Position numbers and translations under genes: made by a program. A stretch of DNA of 64,000 nucleotides from Nocardioides dokdonensis FR1436 (GTDB lineage Bacteria; Actinomycetota; Actinomycetes; Propionibacteriales; Nocardioidaceae): NCBI RefSeq assembly GCF_001653335.1, contig NZ_CP015079.1:3968001-4032000 (forward strand). Reading direction: 5' to 3'. Under the pieces are notes generated by a model. That model was not told where the DNA came from. It saw only the letters and a program-made list of their open reading frames with translations, and searched no databases. Position 1 is the stretch's first letter; every line of letters starts with the position of its first letter. Positions 34,816 through 43,393 of the stretch are shown here, in pieces.

Positions 34816-35661
34816 GTGAGCGACCGATACGGCAGTGACGTCCTGTCCGGCGACTGGCGCGCCCCCAAGCGGGGCCGTGCCACCGAGGCGCCGGCGACCC
34901 TCGGCGAGGTGGTCGAGGAGGTCACCACCGACTTCTGCGGGGAGGTGGTGCAGGTCGACCGCGACCTGCACACCGTGACCCTGGAGGACCGGCGTCGGCG
35001 TCGGCGCACGTTCCCGCTCGGCGCCGGCTTCCTGCTCGAGGGGCGTCCGGTCATCCTCACCGCCCCTGTCACCCGCGCCGCGCCGGCCCGCGCGACCCGC
35101 ACCGCCTCGGGGTCCGTCGCCGTGCACGACGCGAAGGCACGGGTGGCCCGCGCCAGCCGGATCTTCGTCGAGGGCCGCCACGACGCCGAGCTGGTCGAGA
35201 AGGTGTGGGGCGACGACCTGCGCATCGAGGGCGTGGCCGTGGAGTACCTCGGCGGCGTCGACGACCTGGCCGACCACCTCCGCGACTTCCGTCCCGGGCC
35301 CGGTCGCCGGGTGGGTGTGCTCGTCGACCACCTGGTCAAGGGATCGAAGGAGAGCCGCATCGCCGACGCGATCGTGCGCTCCCCCGTCGGCAAGCACGTC
35401 CTGATCGTGGGGCACCCGTTCGTCGACGTGTGGCAGGCCGTCAAGCCCGACCGGCTCGGTCTGGCGCAGTGGCCGACCATCCCGCGCAGCATCGAGTGGA
35501 AGAAGGGCGTGTGCCAGCACCTGGGCTGGCCGCACCGCGACCAGGCCGACATCGCGCGCGCCTGGAAGCAGATCCTGGGCCGGGTGCAGTCCTACGACGA
35601 CTGCGAGCCCGCGCTCCTCGGTAGGGTCGAGGAGCTCATCGACTTCGTGACCGTCGACTGA
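34816..35661 (+). CDS. DUF3097 family protein
   Basis: A 281-aa actinobacterial protein of unknown function. Residues 1-90 form a beta-rich domain with GEVVQVDRDLHTVTLEDR; the rest resembles a Toprim-like fold, with IFVEGRHDAELVEKVWGDDL (about 116-135) containing the conserved Glu and VLVDHLVKGSKE (about 172). Toprim-type motifs suggest nucleic-acid or nucleotide chemistry, not shown. Family members often lie near hemW/hrcA, as here. Start set by TAGCCT 7 nt before GTG. Confidence 0.85.
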   Translation: MSDRYGSDVLSGDWRAPKRGRATEAPATLGEVVEEVTTDFCGEVVQVDRDLHTVTLEDRRRRRRTFPLGAGFLLEGRPVILTAPVTRAAPARATRTASGSVAVHDAKARVARASRIFVEGRHDAELVEKVWGDDLRIEGVAVEYLGGVDDLADHLRDFRPGPGRRVGVLVDHLVKGSKESRIADAIVRSPVGKHVLIVGHPFVDVWQAVKPDRLGLAQWPTIPRSIEWKKGVCQHLGWPHRDQADIARAWKQILGRVQSYDDCEPALLGRVEELIDFVTVD

Positions 35662-35687
35662 GTCCCGCACCCGACCAGGAGGACCAG

Positions 35688-36101
35688 ATGAGCGACGCAC
35701 CCCCGCCGTACCAGCCCCAACCCCCGCACCAGCCCCCTCACCAGCCGCCGTACCAGCAGGGCGGTCTCACCCCCGAGGAGCGGACCTGGGGCGGCGCGGC
35801 CCACTGGTCGGCACTCGTGGGCGCCTTCGTGGCCCTGGCCTTCCTCGGTCCGCTGCTGGTGCTGCTGCTCAAGGGGTCCACCTCCCCCTACGTGCGCCGC
35901 CAGGCCGTGGAGTCGCTGAACTTCCAGCTCTCGATGTTCATCTACGGCGCGATCTCGTTCGTGCTGATCTTCGTGCTCGTCGGCATCCTGCTGCTGCCGG
36001 TCGTGGGCCTGCTGTGGCTGATCTTCACGATCATGGGGTCGGTCAAGACCGCCAACGGCGAGGAGTACCGCTACCCGCTGACCATCCGGATGGTCAGCTG
36101 A
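35688..36101 (+). CDS. DUF4870 membrane protein
   Basis: A 137-aa protein: a Pro/Gln-rich cytoplasmic N-terminus with repeats of PHQPP/PPYQ (1-24), then three membrane helices (about 42-62, 80-105, 105-120) with YVRRQAVESLNFQ between, typical of DUF4870/Tic20-like small membrane proteins. Function unknown. ATG 35688 has AGGAGG 5 nt upstream. Its stop is 4 nt from the convergent hemW stop. Confidence 0.85.
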   Translation: MSDAPPPYQPQPPHQPPHQPPYQQGGLTPEERTWGGAAHWSALVGAFVALAFLGPLLVLLLKGSTSPYVRRQAVESLNFQLSMFIYGAISFVLIFVLVGILLLPVVGLLWLIFTIMGSVKTANGEEYRYPLTIRMVS

Positions 36102-36105
36102 GGCT

Positions 36106-37332
36106 TCAGGCCAGCAGCTCGCGCACCACGCCGTCGGCCAGCAGGCGCGCCTGCTCGGTGAGCACCACCCGCCCGCCGCGCTCGAGCAGCAGCCCGCGCC
36201 GGACCAGGTCGGGCACGGCGGCGCGACCGGGCCCGTCGAGCACCGCCACGTCGAGGCCGTCGCGCAGCCGCAGCTCGAGCAGCACCCGCTCGACGCGACG
36301 GTCCTCGGCGCCCAGCACCTCTCGGGCCTGGGCGGGGCTCAGCCCCGCGCCGATCCGGTCGGCGTACGCCGCGGGGTGCTTGACGTTCCACCAGCGGACC
36401 CCGCCGACGTGCGAGTGCGCGCCGGGGCCCACGCCCCACCAGTCGCCGCCGGTCCAGTAGAGCAGGTTGTGCCGGCAGCGGGTGTCGGGGCCGGTCGACC
36501 AGTTGGAGACCTCGTACCAGCCCAGCCCCGCGGCCACGAACCGCTCGTCGGCCAGCGCGTACTTGTCGGCGAGGTCGTCCTCGTCGGGCATCGGGAGCTC
36601 GCCGCGGCGTACCCGTCGGGCCAGGGCGGTGCCGTCCTCCACGATGAGGGAGTAGGCCGACACGTGGTCGGGGGCGCACGCGACCGCGGCGTCGACCGAG
36701 GTGATCCAGTCCTCCTGTGACTCCCCCGGGGTGCCGTAGATCAGGTCGAGGCTGACCTGCTCGAAGCCGGCGGCCCGCGCCCAGTCGACCACCGCGGGCA
36801 CCCGTCGCGGGTCGTGGGTGCGGTCGAGGACCGCCAGCACGTGCGGGACCTGCGACTGCATGCCGAAGGAGACCCGGTTGATGCCGACCTCGCGCAGCCG
36901 CTCGAGGGACGCGGCGTCCACGGAGTCGGGGTTGGACTCGGTGGTCACCTCGACGTCGGGCGCCAGCCCGAACTCCTCGGCCACGGCCGCGACGACCGAG
37001 CCGAGGTCGTCGGGGCTCAGCAGGGTGGGGGTGCCACCACCGAAGAAGATGGTGGAGACGGGCAGGTCCTGCTCACCCAGCACCCGGCGCGCCCGGCGCA
37101 CCTCGGCCACGGCCGCCTGGGCGTACGTCGCCCGTGAGGCACCGGGCGCGCCCCCGGTCGGGCCGAGCTCCTCGGCGGTGTAGGTGTTGAAGTCGCAGTA
37201 GCCGCAGCGCACCGTGCAGAACGGCACGTGGACGTAGAGGCCGAACGGGCGCTGGCCCAGCTCGGCCAGCGCGGCATCGGGCAGCGAGCCGTCGGACGGG
37301 GCGGGTTCGCCGCCGAGCGGGGTGGAGGGCAT
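36106..37332 (-). CDS. hemW: Radical SAM protein HemW (heme chaperone, HemN-like)
   Basis: A 408-aa radical SAM protein with CTVRCGYC (Cys39, Cys43, Cys46) binding the 4Fe-4S cluster, and the GGGTPTLLS SAM motif soon after. It lacks the extra N-terminal segment of true coproporphyrinogen dehydrogenase HemN, so a heme-transfer role (HemW) is more likely. The ATG at 37332 follows a GGGGGAGG stretch; an in-frame GTG at 37356 is possible. Its place between lepA-side genes and hrcA is conserved in Actinobacteria. Confidence 0.92.
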   Translation of the reverse strand: MPSTPLGGEPAPSDGSLPDAALAELGQRPFGLYVHVPFCTVRCGYCDFNTYTAEELGPTGGAPGASRATYAQAAVAEVRRARRVLGEQDLPVSTIFFGGGTPTLLSPDDLGSVVAAVAEEFGLAPDVEVTTESNPDSVDAASLERLREVGINRVSFGMQSQVPHVLAVLDRTHDPRRVPAVVDWARAAGFEQVSLDLIYGTPGESQEDWITSVDAAVACAPDHVSAYSLIVEDGTALARRVRRGELPMPDEDDLADKYALADERFVAAGLGWYEVSNWSTGPDTRCRHNLLYWTGGDWWGVGPGAHSHVGGVRWWNVKHPAAYADRIGAGLSPAQAREVLGAEDRRVERVLLELRLRDGLDVAVLDGPGRAAVPDLVRRGLLLERGGRVVLTEQARLLADGVVRELLA

Positions 37333-37414
37333 CTCGCCATCCTCCCCCACCCGCACCCGGGCCCGCGCACCCGTGGGGACGGGGGCGCGGGCCCGGGGAG
37401 GTGCTGCAGGGGTC

Positions 37415-39235
37415 TCAGCTGTAGAAAGCCTCGATCTTCGCCTTGTTGTTGTCCTCCACGACGTTGCGCTTGACCTTCATCGAGGGGGTCAGCTCACCCG
37501 ACTCGATGGTCAGGTCGTGGTCGAGGATGTCCCACTTCTTGATGGTCTCCCACCGGTTGAGCCGGGCGTTGAGCTGCTCGACGTAGCCGCCGACCATCTC
37601 GCGGACCTGCTCGGAGCGGACGACCTCGGTGTAGTCCTTGCCCGCCATCTGGTTCTCCTCGGCCCAGCCGGCGATGGCGTCGGGGTCGAGGGTGACCAGG
37701 GCGACGACGTAGTTGCGCTCGTTGCCGAAGACCATGAACTGGCTGACGTAGGGGCAGATGGCCTTGAACTTCGCCTCGATGGCCGGGGGCGCGATGTACT
37801 TGCCGCCGGAGGTCTTGAAGAGGTCCTTGATGCGTCCGGTGATGGTCAGGAAGCCATCGGCGTCCAGGCTGCCCTTGTCCCCGGTGCGCAACCACCCGTC
37901 CTCGGTGAACGCCTGGGCGGTCTCCTCGGGCAGGTTGTGGTAGCCCTCCATGACGTGCGGGCCGCGCAGCTGCACCTCGTCGTTCTCGCCGATGCGCACC
38001 TCCGCACCCGGGAGGGCCTGGCCGACGGTGCCCATTTTGTACTCCTCGGGGTGGCCGACCGTGGCGCCGGCGGCGTTCTCGGTCATGCCGTAGCCCTCGA
38101 GGATGAGGATGCCCGCGCTGTGGAACCACTGCCCGATCTCGGCGTTGAGTGCCGCGGAGCCGGAGATGAAGAACCGGACCCGTCCGCCGAAGCGGGCGCG
38201 CACCTTGCTGAAGACCAGCTTGTCGAACAGGCCGTGCTGCAGCTTCAGCCCCAGCGGGACCGACTTGCCCTCACGCTCGAGCTCGTCGAACCGGGCGCCC
38301 ACGGCGAAGGCCTTGTTGAAGAGCTTCTCCTTGGCGCCGCCCTCGGCGGCCTGCATCATGTGGATGCGCGAGTAGGCCTTCTCGAAGATGCGCGGGGCCG
38401 CGCCCATGAAGGTCGGCTTCACGACCGCCAGGTTGTCGATGATCCTCTCGACGCGGCCGTCGATCGCCGTGGCGAATCCGCAGGCCAGCTGCGCGGAGAG
38501 CAGCACCTTGCCGAAGGAGTGCGCCATCGGCAGCCACAGGAAGTGCAGGTCGGTGTCGTCAAGGATCTCCTGCACCCGGATCGCCTCGCCCTCGAAGACC
38601 CAGGACCGGTGCCGCAGCCGCACACCCTTGGGGCGGCCCGTGGTGCCCGAGGTGTAGATCAGGGTGGCGAGCTGGTCGGGACGGATCGCTGCCGCGGTCG
38701 TCTCGATGATGCTGGGGTGCTCGGCCAGGTAGGCCCGGCCCATCTCGGCCAGGGTGTCCATGTCGATGACCCAGTCACCGTCGGTGGTGCCGTCGAAGGT
38801 CACCACCTTGATCACGTCGGGGATCTCGTCCCGGTGCGAGCGCAGCTTCTCCAGCTGCTCGTCGTCCTCGGCGAAGACCACCCGCGAACCCGAGTCGCTG
38901 AGGATGTAGGCGGTGTCCTCGCTGTTGGTGCTGGGGTAGACGGTCGTGGTCGCCGCCCCGGCGCACATCACGGCGAGGTCGGCGAGGATCCACTCGTAGC
39001 GGGTGCCGGCGGCGATGCCGACCCGCTGCTCGCTCTCGATGCCGAGCGCGAGCAGGCCCGCGGCCAGGGCCGTGACCCGGTCGCCGGCCTCGCGCCAGGT
39101 CACCGACTCCCAGCTCTCACCGACCGGGAAGCGGAAGGCCTCGGCGGAGGAGGACTTCTCGACGCGGTCGAAGAACTGGACGGCGACGTTCGCAGGCATG
39201 GTGTCGACGAAGCTGGCGTCGTGATTGGCGGGCAT
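37415..39235 (-). CDS. Long-chain fatty-acid--CoA ligase (AMP-dependent synthetase)
   Basis: A 606-aa ANL-family enzyme that activates fatty acids through an acyl-adenylate. P-loop-like YTSGTTGRPKG (about 193-203), EGYGMTENAAG (about 378-388), the TGD motif at LRTGDKGSLD and the hinge TGRIKDLFKTSGGK are intact. Closest in build to FadD15-type long-chain ligases. ATG 39235 has AGGAG 6 nt upstream. It may supply acyl-CoA for membrane lipids, and perhaps the type III PKS (inference only). Monocistronic, divergent from the exopolysaccharide locus. Confidence 0.92.
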   Translation of the reverse strand: MPANHDASFVDTMPANVAVQFFDRVEKSSSAEAFRFPVGESWESVTWREAGDRVTALAAGLLALGIESEQRVGIAAGTRYEWILADLAVMCAGAATTTVYPSTNSEDTAYILSDSGSRVVFAEDDEQLEKLRSHRDEIPDVIKVVTFDGTTDGDWVIDMDTLAEMGRAYLAEHPSIIETTAAAIRPDQLATLIYTSGTTGRPKGVRLRHRSWVFEGEAIRVQEILDDTDLHFLWLPMAHSFGKVLLSAQLACGFATAIDGRVERIIDNLAVVKPTFMGAAPRIFEKAYSRIHMMQAAEGGAKEKLFNKAFAVGARFDELEREGKSVPLGLKLQHGLFDKLVFSKVRARFGGRVRFFISGSAALNAEIGQWFHSAGILILEGYGMTENAAGATVGHPEEYKMGTVGQALPGAEVRIGENDEVQLRGPHVMEGYHNLPEETAQAFTEDGWLRTGDKGSLDADGFLTITGRIKDLFKTSGGKYIAPPAIEAKFKAICPYVSQFMVFGNERNYVVALVTLDPDAIAGWAEENQMAGKDYTEVVRSEQVREMVGGYVEQLNARLNRWETIKKWDILDHDLTIESGELTPSMKVKRNVVEDNNKAKIEAFYS

Positions 39236-39375
39236 GGCGCTCCTGGCTGTGCGGCGGGCGGGATGATCGCGGTACGGCAGTAACCTAGATCACTTTCCCT
39301 ACTCACGCGTAGCAAGCGCCGCAGGTTGCTGGAGTCTTCGCCCAAGGACCCGGTCACACCGGCCCCCATCCCCTG

Positions 39376-39381
39376 TATTGA
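39376..39381 (+). promoter_or_regulatory. -10 box (TATTGA) for the sugar transferase
   Basis: Within TGTATTGAT, 6 nt before GTG 39388, giving a leaderless or near-leaderless transcript. Confidence 0.5.
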
Positions 39382-39387
39382 TGAGGT

Positions 39388-40899
39388 GTGAAAACGGCTG
39401 GACCGGGCAGACTCCCTCTGGTGCCGCCTTCCGTGGGGGGCGGTGGCACCTGCCTTGGGGGGTATGAGTCTTTGCAGCAGTCGATACACGCGCGTTCCGG
39501 TCTGTCCGGCATCGGTCCGATCCTGGTCGTCTCCGACCTGGCGGCCGTGCTGGCCACCGGGTTCTGGATCGATCGAGGCCTCTGGCCGGTCGCACTCGGC
39601 AGCGCCGCCCTGGCGCTGGCGCTGGTGGCGCGGAGCCTGGGTCTCTACCAGTCCCGGCTGGTGCTGTCGGTCCTGGAGGACCTGCCCGCGCTGCTCGTCG
39701 CCATCACGACGGGCGGCCTGCTGGTCCTGGGCCTGGGACTGGAGCCCTCGGCCCCGCGCGGGGACGCCCTGGTGCGCGCCGGGACGTTCACGGCCGCGCT
39801 CGCCGTGGTGCTCGTGGGCGCCCGCGCCGTCGGCTACGCCCTGCTGCGCGCCGGCCGCCGCCGGGGCGCCCTCATGCACCGGGTGCTCATCGTCGGGACC
39901 GACGGCATGGGGATCCGCCTCGCCCGGGCCCTCCAGTCCGACCCCGCGACCGGGTTGTCACCCGTCGGCTTCGTCGACGACGACGCCGATCCCCGCACCC
40001 TGCCCGCACCGCTGCTCGGCGACCTGCGCTCGCTGCCGCGGGTGATGCGCGACCTCAACATCCATGACGTCGTCTTCGCCTGGGGCGCACGCACCGACGA
40101 CCAGACGATCGCGCTCGTCCGGCACTGCCAGGAGCAGCAGTACCAGGTCTTCGTGATCCCGCGCTTCTTCGAGGTGATGGGGCTGGACCGGGCCCGCCGG
40201 GTCGAGGTCGTCAGCGACGTCAGCCTCGTGCGCCTGCGCCGCTGGGCGGTGCGCCCGGGCTCGATGTTCGTCAAGCGCGCCATCGACATCGCGGCCTCGG
40301 CCGCGGCGCTGCTGGTCCTGGCCCCGCTGCTGGCCGGCACCGCGCTCGCCGTACGCCGCGAGGTCGGCTCGCCCATCATCTTCCGCCAGACCAGGGTCGG
40401 GCGCGGCGGTCGGACCTTCGAGCTGCTCAAGTTCCGCTCGATGGCCGCCAGCCGCGAGCAGGGGGACACCACCTGGAACATCGACACCAGCGACCGGCTC
40501 GGCTCGGTCGGGCGGTTCATCCGGCGCACCGGCATCGACGAGCTGCCCCAGCTGTGGAACATCCTGCGCGGCGACATGAGCCTGGTGGGCCCGCGTCCCG
40601 AGCGCCCGCACTTCGTGGAGCAGTTCTCGGAGGACACCCCGGGCTACCGCCACCGGCACCGGATGCGCACCGGGCTGACCGGATGGGCACAGGTCAACGA
40701 CCTGCGCGGGGACACCGCGATCGACGACCGCGCCCGGGCCGACAACTACTACATCACCAACTGGTCGCTGTGGGGTGACGTGAAGATCGTGATGCGCACG
40801 GTGCGCACCGTGGCCCGACGCGAGCCCCGCAAGCAGGGGGAGCTCATGGACCTCGTCGTCGAGGCCGGGACTCCACCAGACTCAGCGAGAGCTGGCTGA
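39388..40899 (+). CDS. Polyprenyl-phosphate sugar-1-phosphate transferase (exopolysaccharide initiation)
   Basis: A 503-aa WbaP/CpsE-type enzyme that starts exopolysaccharide units on undecaprenyl phosphate. After a 38-residue Gly-rich head come about four helices (45-150), a Rossmann-like cytosolic region (about 165-290 with VLIVGTDGMG), one further membrane helix (about 300-325) and the catalytic domain with LLKFRSM, IDELPQLWN and VGPRPERP. GTG start fixed by the upstream box. It faces the rest of the locus; its last 56 bp overlap the 3' end of a glycosyltransferase on the other strand. Confidence 0.92.
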   Translation: MKTAGPGRLPLVPPSVGGGGTCLGGYESLQQSIHARSGLSGIGPILVVSDLAAVLATGFWIDRGLWPVALGSAALALALVARSLGLYQSRLVLSVLEDLPALLVAITTGGLLVLGLGLEPSAPRGDALVRAGTFTAALAVVLVGARAVGYALLRAGRRRGALMHRVLIVGTDGMGIRLARALQSDPATGLSPVGFVDDDADPRTLPAPLLGDLRSLPRVMRDLNIHDVVFAWGARTDDQTIALVRHCQEQQYQVFVIPRFFEVMGLDRARRVEVVSDVSLVRLRRWAVRPGSMFVKRAIDIAASAAALLVLAPLLAGTALAVRREVGSPIIFRQTRVGRGGRTFELLKFRSMAASREQGDTTWNIDTSDRLGSVGRFIRRTGIDELPQLWNILRGDMSLVGPRPERPHFVEQFSEDTPGYRHRHRMRTGLTGWAQVNDLRGDTAIDDRARADNYYITNWSLWGDVKIVMRTVRTVARREPRKQGELMDLVVEAGTPPDSARAG

Positions 40900-42019
40900 C
40901 CCGCCGCGCCGACTCGGCGGCGTCGCGGGTGCTCAGCACGTGGCGCCAGCCCCGCATCCCCTCGGCGTCGGCAGCCTCGGGGTTCCCCAGTCGCGTGAGG
41001 ATGGCCTCCGCGAACTCGTCGGGCCGGTCGGGACGCACCATGGCGCCGCACTCGTAGGGCAGGCTCTCCTCGATCCCCTCGATCCACGAGGCGATCACGC
41101 TGCGCCCGGCGGCCATGGCCTCCATCGGGGCGAGCGCCGCGCCCTCGTACTGCGAGGGGAAGACCACGACGTCGGCGGCGCTGAGCCAGGTCGGCACGTC
41201 GCTGCGTGGCCCGACCATCTGCACGCCCTCCAGCGAGGCGGCCCGCTCGCGCAGCTCGGCCTCGTCGGGGCCGCTGCCCACGAGCACCAGGCGTGCGTCC
41301 GGCAGCTCGCGCAGCACGGCGGGCCAGGCGTCGAGCAGCACGTGCTGCCCCTTCTGCGCGCTCAGCCGCCCGATGCACACAGCGGTCGGCGCACGCTCGT
41401 GCAGGCCCAGGGCGCGCCGCGCCTCGCGGCGCTCGTCGGTGTCGGTGAGCGTGAACCGTTCGAGGTCCACGCCGTTGGGCACCACCGAGACCGGTGCGAG
41501 CACCCCGTGCTCGCGGCCCATGGCAGCCTCGCCGTCGCTGACGCAGATCAGCTGGTCGGTCCAGCGGCGGGCCGCCCACCGCTCCCAGCGGGTGGCCAGG
41601 CGGCTCTTGAGCCCGTTGCCCGCCAGAAAGGACCAGCCGTGCGGCTGGAAGATCGTCGGCACCTCGCTGCGCACCGCCAGCCGGCCGACCAGCCCGGCCT
41701 TCGAGCTGTGCAGGTGCACCAGGTCGGGCTCGACCTCGGCGACGATGCGCGCGTAGCGCCCGACCTCCTCCGCGACGCTCGGCCCGGGTTCGCGGGTGGC
41801 GTCGAACCACAGCACCTCGGCACCCACCTCGCGTGCCGAGTAGCCCAGCCAGCCCTCCGACGGACAGGCGACGGTGACGCTCCAGCCACGCTCGACCTGG
41901 TCCTTGACGTAGGTCAGCAGCACGCCGGCAGTGCCCTCGCTGGTGGGGATCGAGGTGTGCAGGACCCGGGGCCGCCCGGCATGCAGAGCGGCGTGCCGGC
42001 GACGGCTCAGGCCGCCCAC
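40844..42019 (-). CDS. GT4-family glycosyltransferase 1
   Basis: A 391-aa GT-B retaining glycosyltransferase. N-domain from HTSIPTSEGTAGV; C-domain with CIGRLSAQKGQH (about 236), VGSGPDEAELRERA and the EX7E-type PSQYEGAALAPMEAMAAG (about 307-324). Sugar specificity is not readable. The GTG at 42019 overlaps the Wzz-like gene end by 13 nt. It is the last gene of the minus-strand polysaccharide operon and its 3' end overlaps the sugar transferase convergently. Confidence 0.9.
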   Translation of the reverse strand: MGGLSRRRHAALHAGRPRVLHTSIPTSEGTAGVLLTYVKDQVERGWSVTVACPSEGWLGYSAREVGAEVLWFDATREPGPSVAEEVGRYARIVAEVEPDLVHLHSSKAGLVGRLAVRSEVPTIFQPHGWSFLAGNGLKSRLATRWERWAARRWTDQLICVSDGEAAMGREHGVLAPVSVVPNGVDLERFTLTDTDERREARRALGLHERAPTAVCIGRLSAQKGQHVLLDAWPAVLRELPDARLVLVGSGPDEAELRERAASLEGVQMVGPRSDVPTWLSAADVVVFPSQYEGAALAPMEAMAAGRSVIASWIEGIEESLPYECGAMVRPDRPDEFAEAILTRLGNPEAADAEGMRGWRHVLSTRDAAESARRVSQLSLSLVESRPRRRGP

Positions 42020-43266
42020 TTGTCCTTGCTCCGCCCGACGAGGACAGCACCCAGCAGCCGGGAGCCGGAGGCCACGAGGCGGTAGTGCACCTTGGTGAGC
42101 TCGTGGGGCCGCAGCTCGCCCTCGGTGACACCGAGCAGGACAGCACCCTGGCTGCCCATGATCGCGGCGTCGTCGCTGTCGGTGATCGAGTTGGCGATCA
42201 CCACCACGACGTCGAACCCGTCCCGCATGTCCTGGGCGGCCTCGGCGAAGCCGGTCTCGAGCAGCTCGCCGTGCGACTCCGCACCCCAGCGTCCGGACGA
42301 GATGACCTCGAGGCCGTCGACCGGTCCGGGGTTGAGCGCGGACGCGAGCGGCGCCCCCCGCAGCACCTCGTAGAGACCGGCCGAGGCGGGTTCGAGGTCG
42401 GTGGGACGCGAGGCACCGGCACCCATGCGGGCATCGACGAGGAGCGTGTGCCGGCCGACACCGGCCAACGAGATCGCCAGGTTGGCGGCCAGCCAGGCGT
42501 TGAGGTCGCCGTCGGTGACGCCGGTCACCACGACCAGTCCCGCCGGGTCACCGCTGGCCTCGACCTCGATCGAGACCCGCAGTCGCCGGAAGATGTCGGC
42601 GTCCGGGGTGCCGGCGTACATCGCCAGCAGCCCCGGCTCCCGGGGCGGCTGGATGTGAGCGAGCACAGGGATGTCGAGCACCTGCTCGACGGTGGCGGCG
42701 CTGGAGACGGTGTAGGTGCGTCGGTCGCGCACCAGTGCGGCGGAGAGGCCCAGGACCAGGGCGAGCAGGGCGCCGACGCCGATGGCCAGGAGCAGGTTGG
42801 GGCTCGAGAAGGTCAGTGGCACCCGCGCGGGGTCGCTCGGGGAGAACCGGAAGGCGCCCTCGCTGGGGTCCTTGAGCGGCAGCGCCGCCGTGACGAGGTT
42901 GGCGATGTCGGCTGCGACCCGGGGATCGGAGTCACGGGCCTCGACCCGGATCAGGACGGTGCCCTCGACCCAGCTCGCCTCGACGTTGCGGGTCAGCTCG
43001 TCGACGCTGCGCTCGACGTCGAGCTGGGTGCGGACCTGCTCCATCACGTCGGTGGAGTTGGCGTTCTCGGCCAGCGTGCCGCGCAGGGAGTCGAGGTCCT
43101 CGCCGGTGCTGCCTCCCGCTGCCGCGGCCGCGACCTCAGCGCGCGCGCTGTAGGTCTTCGGCGCCAGGACGACACCCAGGGCGACGGCTCCGCCGACGAG
43201 CGTCACCACGAGGATGACCAGCCACCGCTGGCGCCACAGGGCGCCGCCGAGGTCTCGCATGTCCAT
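42007..43266 (-). CDS. Wzz / BY-kinase-like chain-length protein with degenerate P-loop
   Basis: A 419-aa protein: helix 1 (about 15-34), an extracytoplasmic coiled region, helix 2 (about 156-180), then a CpsD-like cytosolic domain. The domain has lost its Walker A: where GxxxxGKS/T is expected it reads VTGVTDGDLNAW (247-258), with no Lys. The Walker A' strand LLVDARMG keeps Asp278. No C-terminal Tyr cluster is present. It probably sets chain length or docks other proteins but cannot act as a normal tyrosine kinase. ATG 43266 with GGGGGGAAG upstream. Confidence 0.8.
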   Translation of the reverse strand: MDMRDLGGALWRQRWLVILVVTLVGGAVALGVVLAPKTYSARAEVAAAAAGGSTGEDLDSLRGTLAENANSTDVMEQVRTQLDVERSVDELTRNVEASWVEGTVLIRVEARDSDPRVAADIANLVTAALPLKDPSEGAFRFSPSDPARVPLTFSSPNLLLAIGVGALLALVLGLSAALVRDRRTYTVSSAATVEQVLDIPVLAHIQPPREPGLLAMYAGTPDADIFRRLRVSIEVEASGDPAGLVVVTGVTDGDLNAWLAANLAISLAGVGRHTLLVDARMGAGASRPTDLEPASAGLYEVLRGAPLASALNPGPVDGLEVISSGRWGAESHGELLETGFAEAAQDMRDGFDVVVVIANSITDSDDAAIMGSQGAVLLGVTEGELRPHELTKVHYRLVASGSRLLGAVLVGRSKDKWAA

Positions 43267-43337
43267 TCGTCTTCCCCCCAGAAGAATCAGGTGGATGCCG
43301 GGCCGACCCGGAGATCCGGTCGTCGCATCCGCCTGAG

Positions 43338-43365
43338 AACCTACCCGTTGGTTGGGTGTCCAAAC
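43338..43365 (-). promoter_or_regulatory. Candidate promoter upstream of the Wzz-like gene
   Basis: GTTTGG (43365-43360) and TAGGTT (43343-43338) are 16 nt apart on the minus strand, in a 127-bp gap within the polysaccharide locus. Confidence 0.35.
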
Positions 43366-43393
43366 GTCCACCGACGTCGAACCTGAACACCGC

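Noticed and set aside
37322..39283. 653-aa plus-strand open frame antisense to the acyl-CoA ligase
   Set aside because: Shadow of a well-supported gene; composition typical of antisense frames in high-GC DNA.
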